NCBI GenBank assembly: GCA_965242685.1
Contig: OZ251487.1
Span: 496,001-560,000, forward strand
Direction: 5' to 3'
DNA from: G965215055 sp965242685
GTDB lineage: Bacteria; Pseudomonadota; Gammaproteobacteria; UBA4575
Length of the DNA stretch: 64,000 nt
Within the stretch, counting starts at the first letter, position 1. Each line of letters starts with the position of its first letter. The notes below the pieces were generated by a model. It ran no database searches and was not told the DNA's origin. It worked only from the letters and a program-made list of their open reading frames with translations. The position numbers and the translations under genes are program-made. Below, piece after piece: positions 17,587 through 25,786 of the stretch.

Positions 17587-18780
17587 AGCGATGTCTAAAG
17601 AGAGATTCAAGCGTAGCAAGCCGCATGTAAACATAGGGACGATAGGGCATGTTGATCATGGGAAGACGACGTTAACGGCGGCATTGACGAAGGTGATGGG
17701 GGAGGCGCACGGTGGGGAGTATAGGGCGTATGAGCAGATAGACAATGCGCCGGAGGAGCGTGCGCGAGGGATTACGATAGCGACGGCGCATGTAGAGTAT
17801 GAGAGTCCGGCGCGCCATTATGCCCACGTAGATTGTCCTGGTCATGCGGACTATGTAAAGAACATGATCACGGGGGCGGCTCAGATGGACGGTGCGATAC
17901 TGGTAGTGAGTGCGGCGGATGGGCCGATGCCCCAGACGCGGGAGCACATACTGTTGGCGCGACAAGTGGGGGTGCCGTACATACTGGTATACATGAACAA
18001 GGCTGATCAAGTAGACGATTCGGAGTTGCTTGAGTTGGTGGAGATGGAGGTACGGGAATTACTTTCGGCCTATGAATTTCCGGGGGAGGAGACTCCAATT
18101 ATCACGGGTTCTGCATTACAGGCGTTAGAAGGGGAGACTGCCGGGATGGGGATTCCGTCAATTATCAAGCTGGTAGAAGAGATGGATCGGTTCATACCGG
18201 AGCCGGAGCGTGCGATAGACGGGGAGTTCATCATGCCTGTGGAGGATGTATTTTCGATATCGGGTCGGGGCACGGTAGTAACGGGGCGCATAGAGCGTGG
18301 CATAGTAAAGGTAGGAGACGAGATAGAGGTAGTGGGGATACGGGAGACCTCAACGACCACGTGTACGGGGGTAGAGATGTTTCGCAAGCTATTGGATCAA
18401 GGTCAGGCGGGCGACAATGTGGGGGTACTACTACGTGGGACGAAGCGAGATGAAGTAGAGCGAGGACAAGTATTGTGCAAGCCTGGTTCGATTACGCCGC
18501 ATACGAAATTTGAAGGTGAAGTATATGTTCTGACGAAGGAAGAGGGGGGGCGTCACACCCCGTTTTTTGATGGGTACAGGCCACAATTTTACTTTCGGAC
18601 AACGGACGTGACGGGAGCGGTGGACTTACCGGAAGGGACGGAGATGGTGATGCCGGGCGACAACGTGAAGATGCAGGTAACGCTGATTGCCCCGATAGCG
18701 ATGGAGGAAGGTTTGCGTTTTGCCATACGAGAAGGTGGGCGTACCGTCGGAGCCGGAGTCGTCGCTAAAATTATTGAATA
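17587..18780 (+). repeat. tuf direct repeat, copy 2 of 2 (1,194 bp)
   Basis: Identical to 1251-2444. The base before the repeat is A here and T in copy 1; the base after it is G here and A in copy 1. Confidence 0.93.
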
Positions 18781-18781
18781 G
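17591..18781 (+). CDS. tufA: Elongation factor Tu (copy 2, str operon)
   Basis: A 396-residue EF-Tu with the same protein and base sequence as tufB. It has the same GTPase motifs and the same ATA- and GGG-rich codon choice, which contrasts with fusA just upstream. The frame stays open upstream to 17558, but the ATG at 17591 is the family start and has GAGGTAGAAG before it. The stop is TAG. rpsJ begins 11 bases later, so rpsJ is transcribed as the tail of the str operon. Confidence 0.98.
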   Translation: MSKERFKRSKPHVNIGTIGHVDHGKTTLTAALTKVMGEAHGGEYRAYEQIDNAPEERARGITIATAHVEYESPARHYAHVDCPGHADYVKNMITGAAQMDGAILVVSAADGPMPQTREHILLARQVGVPYILVYMNKADQVDDSELLELVEMEVRELLSAYEFPGEETPIITGSALQALEGETAGMGIPSIIKLVEEMDRFIPEPERAIDGEFIMPVEDVFSISGRGTVVTGRIERGIVKVGDEIEVVGIRETSTTTCTGVEMFRKLLDQGQAGDNVGVLLRGTKRDEVERGQVLCKPGSITPHTKFEGEVYVLTKEEGGRHTPFFDGYRPQFYFRTTDVTGAVDLPEGTEMVMPGDNVKMQVTLIAPIAMEEGLRFAIREGGRTVGAGVVAKIIE

Positions 18782-18792
18782 TAAACACTACC

Positions 18793-19107
18793 ATGACTGT
18801 TGGACAAGCAATACGGATTTGCTTAAAGGCTTTTGATCATCGTTTGATTGATCGTTCGGCCAGTGAGATCGTAGAAACAGCTAAGCGAACTGGCGCTAGA
18901 GTCAAGGGCCCCATACCGCTGCCGACCAAAAAAGAACGTTTTACGGTATTGATTTCACCCCATGTAGATAAAAACGCACGCGATCAATATGAAATTCGTA
19001 CACATAAACGCATTATGGATATTATAGAGCCCACCAGCAAGACAGTTGATGCGCTGATGAAGCTTGACCTTGCGGCAGGGGTTGAGGTTCAAATCAAGTT
19101 AAATTAG
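18793..19107 (+). CDS. rpsJ: 30S ribosomal protein S10
   Basis: A 104-residue protein of the 30S head that also serves as NusE, the partner of NusB and NusG in antitermination. It begins MTVGQAIRICLKAFDHRLID, with the conserved GPIPLPTKKERFTVL loop and the RTHKRIMDII strand. It lies 11 bases after tufA but 193 bases before rplC, so it is separated from the rest of the S10 operon. Confidence 0.97.
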   Translation: MTVGQAIRICLKAFDHRLIDRSASEIVETAKRTGARVKGPIPLPTKKERFTVLISPHVDKNARDQYEIRTHKRIMDIIEPTSKTVDALMKLDLAAGVEVQIKLN

Positions 19108-19168
19108 CGTGGTAGCTTATGATTTTGAACACATCTGAATAAAAACGGTTTTCTAATCTACTAGTCTT

Positions 19169-19177
19169 TGCGATAAT
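19169..19177 (+). promoter_or_regulatory. Candidate extended -10 promoter of the S10 operon (rplC onward)
   Basis: TGCGATAAT has the TGn extension and a 5/6 -10. The -35 position holds only TTTTCT. It lies in the 193-base rpsJ-rplC gap, giving a leader of over 110 bases before rplC. Confidence 0.4.
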
Positions 19178-19229
19178 AGTTAGCTTTTTACGGTTTAGGC
19201 AAGAAATATTCGTAAGACGTTGACAGGCA

Positions 19230-19249
19230 GGCAACTGCTTGTGGTTGCC
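19230..19249 (+). other. Hairpin in the rplC leader
   Basis: GGCAAC (19230-19235) pairs with GTTGCC (19244-19249) around an 8-base loop. In enterobacteria the S10 leader, upstream of rpsJ, binds L4 to repress the operon. A comparable leader placed before rplC would be a displaced version of that control; this is inference. Confidence 0.35.
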
Positions 19250-19300
19250 AGGCTTGTAAGGTTAAGGACTCTTAATCATTTTTATAGTAACAATATTGAT

Positions 19301-19969
19301 ATGTCATTAGGTTTGATTGGAAGAAAGGTGGGCATGACACGTGCCTTTACAGAAGAGGGTTCTTCTGTACCTGTGACAGTGGTACATGTTTCTACTAATC
19401 GTGTGACGCGAAAGCGCATGCCTGAAACGGATGGTTATTGGGCAGTGCAAGTTGCTTACGGTGAAAAGAAACCTTCACGAGTTAATAAGCCTATGGCAGG
19501 GCATTTTGCAAAATGTGGGGTTGTTGCAGGGCGGGGTCTACGTGAGTTTCGGGTGAAAAAAGATCAAATGGACAAGTTGCAAGCCGGCTCGGAAATAAGA
19601 GTTAACTTGTTTTCCATAGGGCAAAAAGTTTCTGTTACGGGCATAACAAAAGGTAAGGGTTTTTCCGGGCCGGTGAAACGCCACAATTTTCGTATGCAAG
19701 CTGCAACGCATGGAAATTCACTTTCACATCGAGCACATGGTTCAACGGGACAATGCCAGTATCCCGGCCATATTTTTAAGGGAAAAAAAATGGCAGGTCA
19801 AATGGGTGGTGTGCGTGCAACTGTCAAAAACCTGGAAGTGGTACAGATATATGCAGACAAGGGCCTATTATTGATCAAGGGTGCTGTACCCGGTGCACCT
19901 GGTAGTGATGTAGTAGTTTTGCCAGTAAATGAAAATGAAGTGAACGTTGTGTCGGAAGTTTCAGGTTGA
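19301..19969 (+). CDS. rplC: 50S ribosomal protein L3
   Basis: A 222-residue early-assembly protein whose long loop reaches toward the peptidyl-transferase centre. It begins MSLGLIGRKVGMTR. The loop region reads HGNSLSHRAHGSTGQCQYPG and is followed by FKGKKMAGQMGG; the Gln of the GSTGQ segment is the usual PrmB methylation site. The frame is open from 19220, but ATG at 19301 is the family start. There is no good Shine-Dalgarno sequence before it. rplD follows after 42 bases. Confidence 0.96.
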   Translation: MSLGLIGRKVGMTRAFTEEGSSVPVTVVHVSTNRVTRKRMPETDGYWAVQVAYGEKKPSRVNKPMAGHFAKCGVVAGRGLREFRVKKDQMDKLQAGSEIRVNLFSIGQKVSVTGITKGKGFSGPVKRHNFRMQAATHGNSLSHRAHGSTGQCQYPGHIFKGKKMAGQMGGVRATVKNLEVVQIYADKGLLLIKGAVPGAPGSDVVVLPVNENEVNVVSEVSG

Positions 19970-20011
19970 AAACTAGAATAATAGACTGAAAAATCAAACG
20001 CAAAAAAGAAT

Positions 20012-20620
20012 ATGAAACTTGCGATTACCAACAGTAAATCCATGATCACGATATCCGACAGTGTCTTTGCGCGTGAATATAATGAACCACTGGTGCACCA
20101 GGCTGTTACCGCCTATCTTGCGGGTAAGCGTGTAGGGACTAAAGCAAATAAGAGTCGCAGTGCAGTGAGGGGAGGGGGGGCTAAGCCGTGGCGTCAGAAG
20201 GGTACGGGACGTGCGCGCGCAGGCACTGCGAGCAGTCCTATATGGCGTTCCGGAGGTGTTACTTTTGCAGCAAGTCCTCGAAATTACAAACAGAAACTGA
20301 ATAAGAAAATGGTGCGGGCAGCGTATGCGAGCATATTTTCTGAATTGACACGGCAGAAGCGTATACATGTAGTTAAAGACTTTACCGTAACTACACCCAA
20401 AACCAAGCAGTCCTTGGCAAACCTAAAAAAACTCTCACTTACCGCCTCTGCCCTGATAATTACTGAAAAGATAGACGAAAATCTGTACCTCTCCGTGCGT
20501 AACCTTCCGCACGTTTGCGTGACTGAAGTTGGGGGGTTAGACCCGGTTAGCTTGCTTAAATACCAGCACGTAGTAGTTACCAAGGATGCGTTGCAGGCGA
20601 TTGAAAAATGGCTACAGTGA
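20012..20620 (+). CDS. rplD: 50S ribosomal protein L4
   Basis: A 202-residue protein whose extended loop lines the exit tunnel; in E. coli it also represses the S10 operon. The loop motif is visible as GGGAKPWRQKGTGRARAG (about residues 51-68), followed by SPIWRSGGV. The C-terminal half has the usual alpha/beta core and ends DALQAIEKWLQ. Its TGA overlaps the preferred ATG of rplW by one base. Confidence 0.97.
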   Translation: MKLAITNSKSMITISDSVFAREYNEPLVHQAVTAYLAGKRVGTKANKSRSAVRGGGAKPWRQKGTGRARAGTASSPIWRSGGVTFAASPRNYKQKLNKKMVRAAYASIFSELTRQKRIHVVKDFTVTTPKTKQSLANLKKLSLTASALIITEKIDENLYLSVRNLPHVCVTEVGGLDPVSLLKYQHVVVTKDALQAIEKWLQ

Positions 20621-20916
20621 TGAATGAAGAGCGATTGATGACCGTGCTGGTATCCCCACATATTTCGGAGAAGACGACGTTGAGCGCGGACAAACGGAAT
20701 CAACATATATTTCGTGTAACTCCCGATGCAAAAAAAAATGAAGTCAAGCAGGCAGTGGAAAAACTATTCAAGGTGAAAGTGACTGCGGTAAATACCATGA
20801 ACATACGCGGCAAGCGCAAACGTTTTGGCCAATATCAAGGTAGACGCTCGGGGTGGAAAAAGGCAGTTGTAACATTGGAGCAAGGTCATGACATTGATTT
20901 TAATGGCTCTGAGTAG
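20620..20916 (+). CDS. rplW: 50S ribosomal protein L23
   Basis: A 98-residue protein at the tunnel exit that docks trigger factor and SRP. From ATG at 20620 it reads MNEERLMTVLVSPHISEKTT, matching the usual MNxERLL start. An upstream in-frame ATG at 20608 would add four residues and is an alternative. The NTMNIRGKRKRFG loop reaches into the tunnel wall. rplB follows after 13 bases. Confidence 0.95.
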   Translation: MNEERLMTVLVSPHISEKTTLSADKRNQHIFRVTPDAKKNEVKQAVEKLFKVKVTAVNTMNIRGKRKRFGQYQGRRSGWKKAVVTLEQGHDIDFNGSE

Positions 20917-20929
20917 TTAGGAGTTTTTG

Positions 20930-21757
20930 ATGGCATTAGCGAAGGCAAAGCCTACCTCGCCTGGACGGCGTTTTGTTGTTCAGGTAAGCACACCAGGTTT
21001 GTACAAGGGTACACCTTACAAGCCACTATTGGCAGGTAAGCATAAAAGTAGTGGTCGTAACAATGCAGGTCGGATCACTACGCGCCATCGAGGCGGCGGC
21101 CATAAAAAGCGTTATCGAATTATTGATTTCAAACGTGGTAAAGATGGCATTAGTGCACAAGTGCAAAGGATTGAATACGACCCGAATCGGAGTGCCAATA
21201 TTGCATTGCTGAAGTACGAAGATGGTGATTGGCGTTACATTATTGCTCCCAAAGGGCTTGAGCTGGATGATAAAGTGATATCGGGCAGTCAGGTGCCGAT
21301 TAAAATCGGCAACACTCTGCCATTGCGTAATATACCTGTGGGGACAGTTGTACATTGTGTTGAAATGAAGCCGGGGAAAGGGGCACAAATAGGGCGTAGT
21401 GCTGGAGTTGCGGTTCAAATTATTGCTCGAGAAGGTAATTATGCTACCTTGCGGCTACGTTCGGGTGAAACCCGAAAAGTGCTTGCTGATTGTCGGGCCA
21501 CCATAGGAGAGGTGTGCAATGCCGAGCACAATTTACGTAAATTGGGTAAGGCAGGGGCAAAACGTTGGCGGGGAGTTCGACCCACAGTAAGAGGTGTGGC
21601 CATGAATCCTGTGGACCACCCTCATGGAGGTGGTGAAGGCCGCACCTCTGGTGGGCGGCATCCAGTTTCACCATGGGCAGTTCCCGCCAAGGGATTCAAG
21701 ACTAGAAAAAACCGAGGTACAGACCGTTTGATAGTGAGGCGCAGAGGAAAAAAATGA
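20930..21757 (+). CDS. rplB: 50S ribosomal protein L2
   Basis: A 275-residue protein needed for subunit joining and peptidyl transfer. The motif GRITTRHRGGGHKKRYR is near residues 49-65, and the essential C-terminal segment reads GVAMNPVDHPHGGGEGR, including the conserved His. The start ATG at 20930 has TTAGGAG upstream; a TTG codon just before it is not needed. rpsS follows after 50 bases. Confidence 0.98.
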   Translation: MALAKAKPTSPGRRFVVQVSTPGLYKGTPYKPLLAGKHKSSGRNNAGRITTRHRGGGHKKRYRIIDFKRGKDGISAQVQRIEYDPNRSANIALLKYEDGDWRYIIAPKGLELDDKVISGSQVPIKIGNTLPLRNIPVGTVVHCVEMKPGKGAQIGRSAGVAVQIIAREGNYATLRLRSGETRKVLADCRATIGEVCNAEHNLRKLGKAGAKRWRGVRPTVRGVAMNPVDHPHGGGEGRTSGGRHPVSPWAVPAKGFKTRKNRGTDRLIVRRRGKK

Positions 21758-21807
21758 TTTTTACTTCTGGCTGCAAAGCTTTATAGCTGGGTTAATGAGG
21801 ATAGTAT

Positions 21808-22080
21808 ATGCCAAGATCACTACGTAAGGGTCCGTTTGTTGCTCATCATCTGCTGAAAAAAGTCAGGGAGGCAGCAGCTAATAACAGTCGCAAACCTATC
21901 AAGACGTGGTCACGCAGTTCGCTAGTGGTGCCAGAAATGGTAGGTGTCACAATTGCCGTCCATAATGGCCGACAACATGTTCCTATTTTGATAAGTGAGG
22001 ACATGGTGGGTCACAAACTTGGCGAGTTTGCAATCACGAGGAGCTTTAAGGGCCATTCTGGTGATCGCAAATCGAAATAA
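21808..22080 (+). CDS. rpsS: 30S ribosomal protein S19
   Basis: A 90-residue protein of the 30S head that forms bridge B1 and binds with S13. It begins MPRSLRKGPFVAHHLLKKV and has TWSRSSLVVPEMVG, HNGRQHVPI and GHKLGEFAITR, all conserved. The stop is two bases before rplV. Start has TGAGGA upstream. Confidence 0.97.
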   Translation: MPRSLRKGPFVAHHLLKKVREAAANNSRKPIKTWSRSSLVVPEMVGVTIAVHNGRQHVPILISEDMVGHKLGEFAITRSFKGHSGDRKSK

Positions 22081-22082
22081 TC

Positions 22083-22427
22083 ATGCAAGTTTCGGCAAAA
22101 CTTACCTTTATCCGTGTTACACCACGCAAGGCACGTCTTGTAGCGGAACAAATACGGGGGAAAGCCGTAGGTCGCGCATTGGAATTTTTGACTTTCAACC
22201 CCAAAAAAGCTGCGCGAGTGATCAAAAAGATACTTGAGTCAGCAATTGCGAATGCTGAGCACAATGAAGGTGCGGACATAGATGAGCTTGTAGTGTCGAA
22301 AATATTAGTGGACGATGGGCCTACACATCGACGTTTTCAGGCCAGGGCCAGGGGGCGGGCCATGAAAATTTTAAAGCGTACCAGCCATATCACTATCGAG
22401 GTGAGTGATGGTTTGGCGAAGCAATAA
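22083..22427 (+). CDS. rplV: 50S ribosomal protein L22
   Basis: A 114-residue protein whose beta-hairpin lines the narrow part of the exit tunnel with L4. The core has TPRKARLVAEQIRGK and NAEHNEGADIDEL, and the hairpin GPTHRRFQARARGRA; these match macrolide-sensitive sequences. It starts two bases after rpsS, implying coupled translation. Confidence 0.97.
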   Translation: MQVSAKLTFIRVTPRKARLVAEQIRGKAVGRALEFLTFNPKKAARVIKKILESAIANAEHNEGADIDELVVSKILVDDGPTHRRFQARARGRAMKILKRTSHITIEVSDGLAKQ

Positions 22428-22472
22428 GATAAGTTATCGGCTTCAGGGCTAATTCGAACAGAAAGCAAAGTC

Positions 22473-23156
22473 ATGGGACAAAAAGTACATCCAACCGGAA
22501 TGCGCCTCGGGATATCTACCGACTGGACATCTAAATGGTATGCGGATGGGCGTGATTATGCCGTTTTTTTGAGTAGTGACCTCGAAATTCGGAGCTATTT
22601 GAAGCAGAAGCTTTCACAAGCTTCAGTAAGTCGAATCCAAATTAATCGGCCTGCGCGTGCCGCATTTATAACCATACATACTGCGCGACCGGGAATCGTT
22701 ATTGGCAAAAAGGGAGAAGATATAGAGGCTTTGCGGCGGGAAATTGCGAGGCGTACAAATCTCAGCATTAATAATGTAAAGATCAATATTGAAGAAATAC
22801 GCAAGCCAGAGATTGATGCGCAGCTTGTTGCCGAAAACATTGCGCAGCAGCTGGAACGACGCATCATGTTTCGTCGTGCCATGAAACGTGCGGTAAGCAA
22901 TGCAATGCGTTTGGGTGCGCTGGGCATAAAAGTAAACGTTGCGGGACGTTTGAATGGTACGGAAATTGCGCGCAGTGAGTGGTATCGAGAGGGACGAGTG
23001 CCCTTACACACCCTGCGAGCGAATATAGGCTATGGGTTTGCGGAGGCTAAAACCACTTATGGCATTATCGGTATCAAAGCTTGGATTTATAAAGGAGACG
23101 TATTTGACCTGGAAGAAAAAACCAAGATTCATCCAAGAGCCACATTAAAAAAATAG
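22473..23156 (+). CDS. rpsC: 30S ribosomal protein S3
   Basis: A 227-residue protein at the mRNA entry site with helicase function. It begins MGQKVHPTGMRLGI and has a KH domain with the RPGIVIGKKGEDIEAL signature. The C-terminal domain has RAMKRAVSNAMRLGALGIKV and GRLNGTEIARSEWYREGRVP. Length is normal. rplP follows after 16 bases. Confidence 0.98.
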   Translation: MGQKVHPTGMRLGISTDWTSKWYADGRDYAVFLSSDLEIRSYLKQKLSQASVSRIQINRPARAAFITIHTARPGIVIGKKGEDIEALRREIARRTNLSINNVKINIEEIRKPEIDAQLVAENIAQQLERRIMFRRAMKRAVSNAMRLGALGIKVNVAGRLNGTEIARSEWYREGRVPLHTLRANIGYGFAEAKTTYGIIGIKAWIYKGDVFDLEEKTKIHPRATLKK

Positions 23157-23172
23157 CTTGAGTATATAGAGT

Positions 23173-23586
23173 ATGTTACAACCCAAAAAAACAAAATTCC
23201 GCAAGCAGCAGAAAGGCCGTAATCGCGGGTTGGCATTGAATGGTAACAAGGTAAGTTTTGGAGAATATGGTTTGAAGGCTGTTTCCAAGGGACGTATTAC
23301 TGCGCGGCAAATTGAAGCCGCACGTCGCGCAATGACTCGATACGTAAAGCGTGGAGGAAAAATCTGGATTCGGATTTTTCCTGATGTGCCGGTTACGAAA
23401 AAACCATTGGAAGTAAGACAAGGTAAAGGAAAAGGTAACGTTGAGTACTGGGTTGCAAAGATACAACCTGGAAAAATGTTGTATGAAATAGAGGGCGTGG
23501 ATAAATGCGTTGCCAGGGAGGCGTTTCGTTTAGCTGACACAAAACTGCCTCTCAAGACAGCGTTTGTCACTCGTACGGTTATGTAG
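23173..23586 (+). CDS. rplP: 50S ribosomal protein L16
   Basis: A 137-residue protein near the A site and 5S rRNA that helps accommodate tRNA. It begins MLQPKKTKFRKQQKGR and contains ITARQIEAARRAMTRYVKRG and KIWIRIFPDVPVTKKP. The segment VRQGKGKGNVEYWVA includes the Arg that RoxA-type enzymes hydroxylate in some bacteria. The next gene, rpmC, starts 13 bases downstream. Confidence 0.98.
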   Translation: MLQPKKTKFRKQQKGRNRGLALNGNKVSFGEYGLKAVSKGRITARQIEAARRAMTRYVKRGGKIWIRIFPDVPVTKKPLEVRQGKGKGNVEYWVAKIQPGKMLYEIEGVDKCVAREAFRLADTKLPLKTAFVTRTVM

Positions 23587-23599
23587 CGGAAAGGCGACG

Positions 23600-23800
23600 A
23601 TGAAAGTAGAAGATTTACGTAAAAAGTCGCGCGAAGAGCTTAACAAGGAATTACTGGATTTACGCAAGGAGGGGTTCAATTTGCGCATGCAGCGTGCGGT
23701 AGGTCAAGCAAGCCATGCTCATCAATTTAGGCTTAATCGGAGAAACATTGCACGTGTGAAAACAGTCATGAATGAAAAGTTGGCGGAGCAGGGGCGATAA
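23600..23800 (+). CDS. rpmC: 50S ribosomal protein L29
   Basis: A 66-residue helical hairpin protein at the tunnel exit next to L23. It begins MKVEDLRKKSREELNKELL and has the conserved FNLRMQRAVGQ turn and RRNIARVKTVM. The frame is open upstream into rplP (from 23564), but ATG at 23600 gives the standard L29 start. Confidence 0.95.
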   Translation: MKVEDLRKKSREELNKELLDLRKEGFNLRMQRAVGQASHAHQFRLNRRNIARVKTVMNEKLAEQGR

Positions 23801-23826
23801 CAGAGATTTGTTGGTGAGACTTTTGG

Positions 23827-24093
23827 ATGTCTAAGGAAAAGAAAGAAGTTCGTACCCTGAAGGGAAGGGTTGTAAGCGACAAGATGGATAAGACTGTGGT
23901 TGTAGTAGTGGAGCGGCAGGTCAAACATGCGCTTTATAAAAAGTATATAAAACGTTCTACAAAACTGCATGTTCACGATGAAAATAATGAATGCACGATG
24001 GGAGATGAGGTTGCGATTTGTGAGTGTCGACCGTTTTCAAAAACGAAATCATGGCGATTGGTAAACGTAATCAAGCGTAGTATGGGAATTTAG
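23827..24093 (+). CDS. rpsQ: 30S ribosomal protein S17
   Basis: An 88-residue OB-fold protein that binds helix 11 of 16S rRNA early in assembly. It shows LKGRVVSDKMDKTVVVVVER, the YKKYIKRSTKLHVHDENN strand pair and ECRPFSKTKSWRLV. The gap to rplN is only 19 bases, so the S10 and spc operons run together here. Confidence 0.97.
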   Translation: MSKEKKEVRTLKGRVVSDKMDKTVVVVVERQVKHALYKKYIKRSTKLHVHDENNECTMGDEVAICECRPFSKTKSWRLVNVIKRSMGI

Positions 24094-24112
24094 GTTTAAT
24101 GGGGGCTTGGTG

Positions 24113-24481
24113 ATGATTCAGATGCAAACTGCGCTGGATGCAGCAGACAATAGTGGTGCGCGGAAGTTGCAGTGTATCAAGGTTCTTGGCGGATCACGTC
24201 GTCGTTATGCTGGGATAGGCGACATTATAAAAGTGAGCGTCAAGGATGCAGTCCCTCGCAGTAAAGTAAAAAAAGGTGAAGTCTATAATGCGGTAGTGGT
24301 AAGGACGGCAAAAGGTGTGCGTCGTCCGGACGGCTCGTTGATTCGTTTTGATAATAACGCAGCGGTTTTACTAAGTTCTCAATTGCAGCCGGTTGGGACG
24401 CGCATTTTCGGGCCAGTAACGCGTGAGCTACGCACACAACGTTTTATGAAAATTATTTCGTTGGCACCAGAGGTCTTGTAA
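24113..24481 (+). CDS. rplN: 50S ribosomal protein L14
   Basis: A 122-residue protein of the subunit interface (bridges B5/B8) and a binding site for RsfS, whose gene is also in this window (52865). It begins MIQMQTALDAADNSGARK and has RRPDGSLIRFDNNAAVLL and GTRIFGPVTRELR. In-frame TTG (24107) and GTG (24110) lie upstream, but ATG at 24113 gives the conserved start. Confidence 0.97.
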   Translation: MIQMQTALDAADNSGARKLQCIKVLGGSRRRYAGIGDIIKVSVKDAVPRSKVKKGEVYNAVVVRTAKGVRRPDGSLIRFDNNAAVLLSSQLQPVGTRIFGPVTRELRTQRFMKIISLAPEVL

Positions 24482-24521
24482 GGAACCGTGCTCAGTTTGG
24501 GTCAATGTAAACAGGTTTTAT

Positions 24522-24530
24522 TGGTATAAA
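24522..24530 (+). promoter_or_regulatory. Candidate extended -10 promoter between rplN and rplX
   Basis: TGGTATAAA carries the TGn extension and a 5/6 -10, with no good -35. The 68-base gap is longer than most gaps in this cluster. It may give extra expression of the spc genes from rplX on. Confidence 0.4.
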
Positions 24531-24549
24531 CAAGTCTGGAATAGTAGAG

Positions 24550-24864
24550 ATGCAAAGGATACGCGTTGGGGATGATGTCATTATAATTGCTGGTAAGGAT
24601 AAGGGCCGGCGCGGCACGGTACTGAAAATTGTTGGCGGGGGTATTGTCGTGGAAGGCATAAATTTGGCCAGGAAACATCAAAAACCCAATCCGAATGCAG
24701 GTATTGCGGGTGGTATCAATGAACAGGAGATGCCGATTTGTGCCTCGAACGTGATGTTGTTTAATCCATCTGCTAATAAGGGTGATAGAGTAGGGTTCAG
24801 ATTTCTGGAAGATGGCAAGAAAGTCCGTTACTTTAAATCCAACGGCGAGGTTGTGGACATATAG
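24550..24864 (+). CDS. rplX: 50S ribosomal protein L24
   Basis: A 104-residue assembly-initiator protein with a KOW motif (VGDDVIIIAGKDKGRRGTVL, residues 6-25). The conserved NLARKHQKPNPNAGIAGGI and SNVMLFNP segments follow. The tail, from KKVRYFKSNGEVVDI, is of usual length. rplE follows after 8 bases. Confidence 0.97.
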   Translation: MQRIRVGDDVIIIAGKDKGRRGTVLKIVGGGIVVEGINLARKHQKPNPNAGIAGGINEQEMPICASNVMLFNPSANKGDRVGFRFLEDGKKVRYFKSNGEVVDI

Positions 24865-24872
24865 GCAATAAC

Positions 24873-25409
24873 GTGACCAGGTTGCAGGAATATTATTTGA
24901 GCACGATTCGCGGGCAGTTGATGAAAGAACTTGGTTATGGGAACGTCATGCAAGTGCCTTGCGTCGAAAAAATCACTTTGAATACAGGTGTGGGAGAGGC
25001 GGTGCGTGACAAGAAGGTTATGGAAAAAGTAGTTGCGGATATGGAGAGGGTTGCCGGGCAGAAGATAGTTGTAACCAAAGCCAGAAGATCTATTGCCGGG
25101 TTTAGTATTCGTGGTGGATTTCCCATCGGATGTAAGGTAACCCTGCGAAGAAAACGTATGTATGAATTTCTGGATCGCTTGATAAACATAGCCATTCCTC
25201 GGGTACGTGATTTTCGTGGTTTGAGCCACAAATCCTTTGACGGGCGCGGTAACTACAGTTTGGGAATCTCGGAGCAAATTATTTTTCCAGAAGTTGATTA
25301 CGACAAAATTGACGCGATTCGTGGTATGGACATAGCAATTACTACATCTGCAAAGACAGATGAAGAAGCAAAGGTTCTTCTGGAAGCTTTCAACTTTCCG
25401 TTCAAGTGA
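24873..25409 (+). CDS. rplE: 50S ribosomal protein L5
   Basis: A 178-residue 5S rRNA-binding protein that contacts P-site tRNA and S13. It begins with a GTG start, MTRLQEYYLSTIR, and contains KITLNTGVGEAV, ARRSIAGFSIRGGFPIGC, TLRRKRMYEFLDRL and DFRGLSHKSFDGRGNY. No ATG fits better; the GTG lies 8 bases after rplX. Confidence 0.97.
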   Translation: MTRLQEYYLSTIRGQLMKELGYGNVMQVPCVEKITLNTGVGEAVRDKKVMEKVVADMERVAGQKIVVTKARRSIAGFSIRGGFPIGCKVTLRRKRMYEFLDRLINIAIPRVRDFRGLSHKSFDGRGNYSLGISEQIIFPEVDYDKIDAIRGMDIAITTSAKTDEEAKVLLEAFNFPFK

Positions 25410-25438
25410 TAGCGGGCACAGCCTTTAGGGGGAGATGA

Positions 25439-25744
25439 ATGGCGAAGAAATCGATGATAGAGCGAGAGAAAAAACGTAACCGAGTCGTGCGTCGTTTTAA
25501 AACCAGGCACTTGCAACTCAAGGCAGTTGTAAAAAGCTCAACGACCACCCATAAAGAAAAACAGGAAGCCATGTTGAAGCTTCAGAAACTGCCCAAAGAT
25601 GCCAGTCCGGTGCGACTGCGTAATCGCTGTAGCCTTACTGGGCGTGCAAAAGGATATTACCGCAAGTTTGGCTTAGGGCGTAACAAGCTGCGTGAAGCAG
25701 CCGTGCGAGGTGATATACCCGGTCTGGTTAAAGCCAGTTGGTAG
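25439..25744 (+). CDS. rpsN: 30S ribosomal protein S14
   Basis: A 101-residue protein of the 30S head. It is the long, zinc-free form: the RNRCSLTGRAKGYYRKFGLGR region lacks the paired CxxC of the short form. It starts MAKKSMIEREKKRN and ends VKASW, as usual. GGGGGAG precedes the start. rpsH follows after 42 bases. Confidence 0.97.
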   Translation: MAKKSMIEREKKRNRVVRRFKTRHLQLKAVVKSSTTTHKEKQEAMLKLQKLPKDASPVRLRNRCSLTGRAKGYYRKFGLGRNKLREAAVRGDIPGLVKASW

Positions 25745-25786
25745 TTTTTCTGGGTGCTTGTAAAGATTTAGAGTAGAGGAGCAAGC

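Noticed and set aside
19220..19225. TTGACA in the rpsJ-rplC gap
   Set aside because: No -10-like hexamer lies 16-18 bases downstream; the extended -10 at 19169 is the better candidate.
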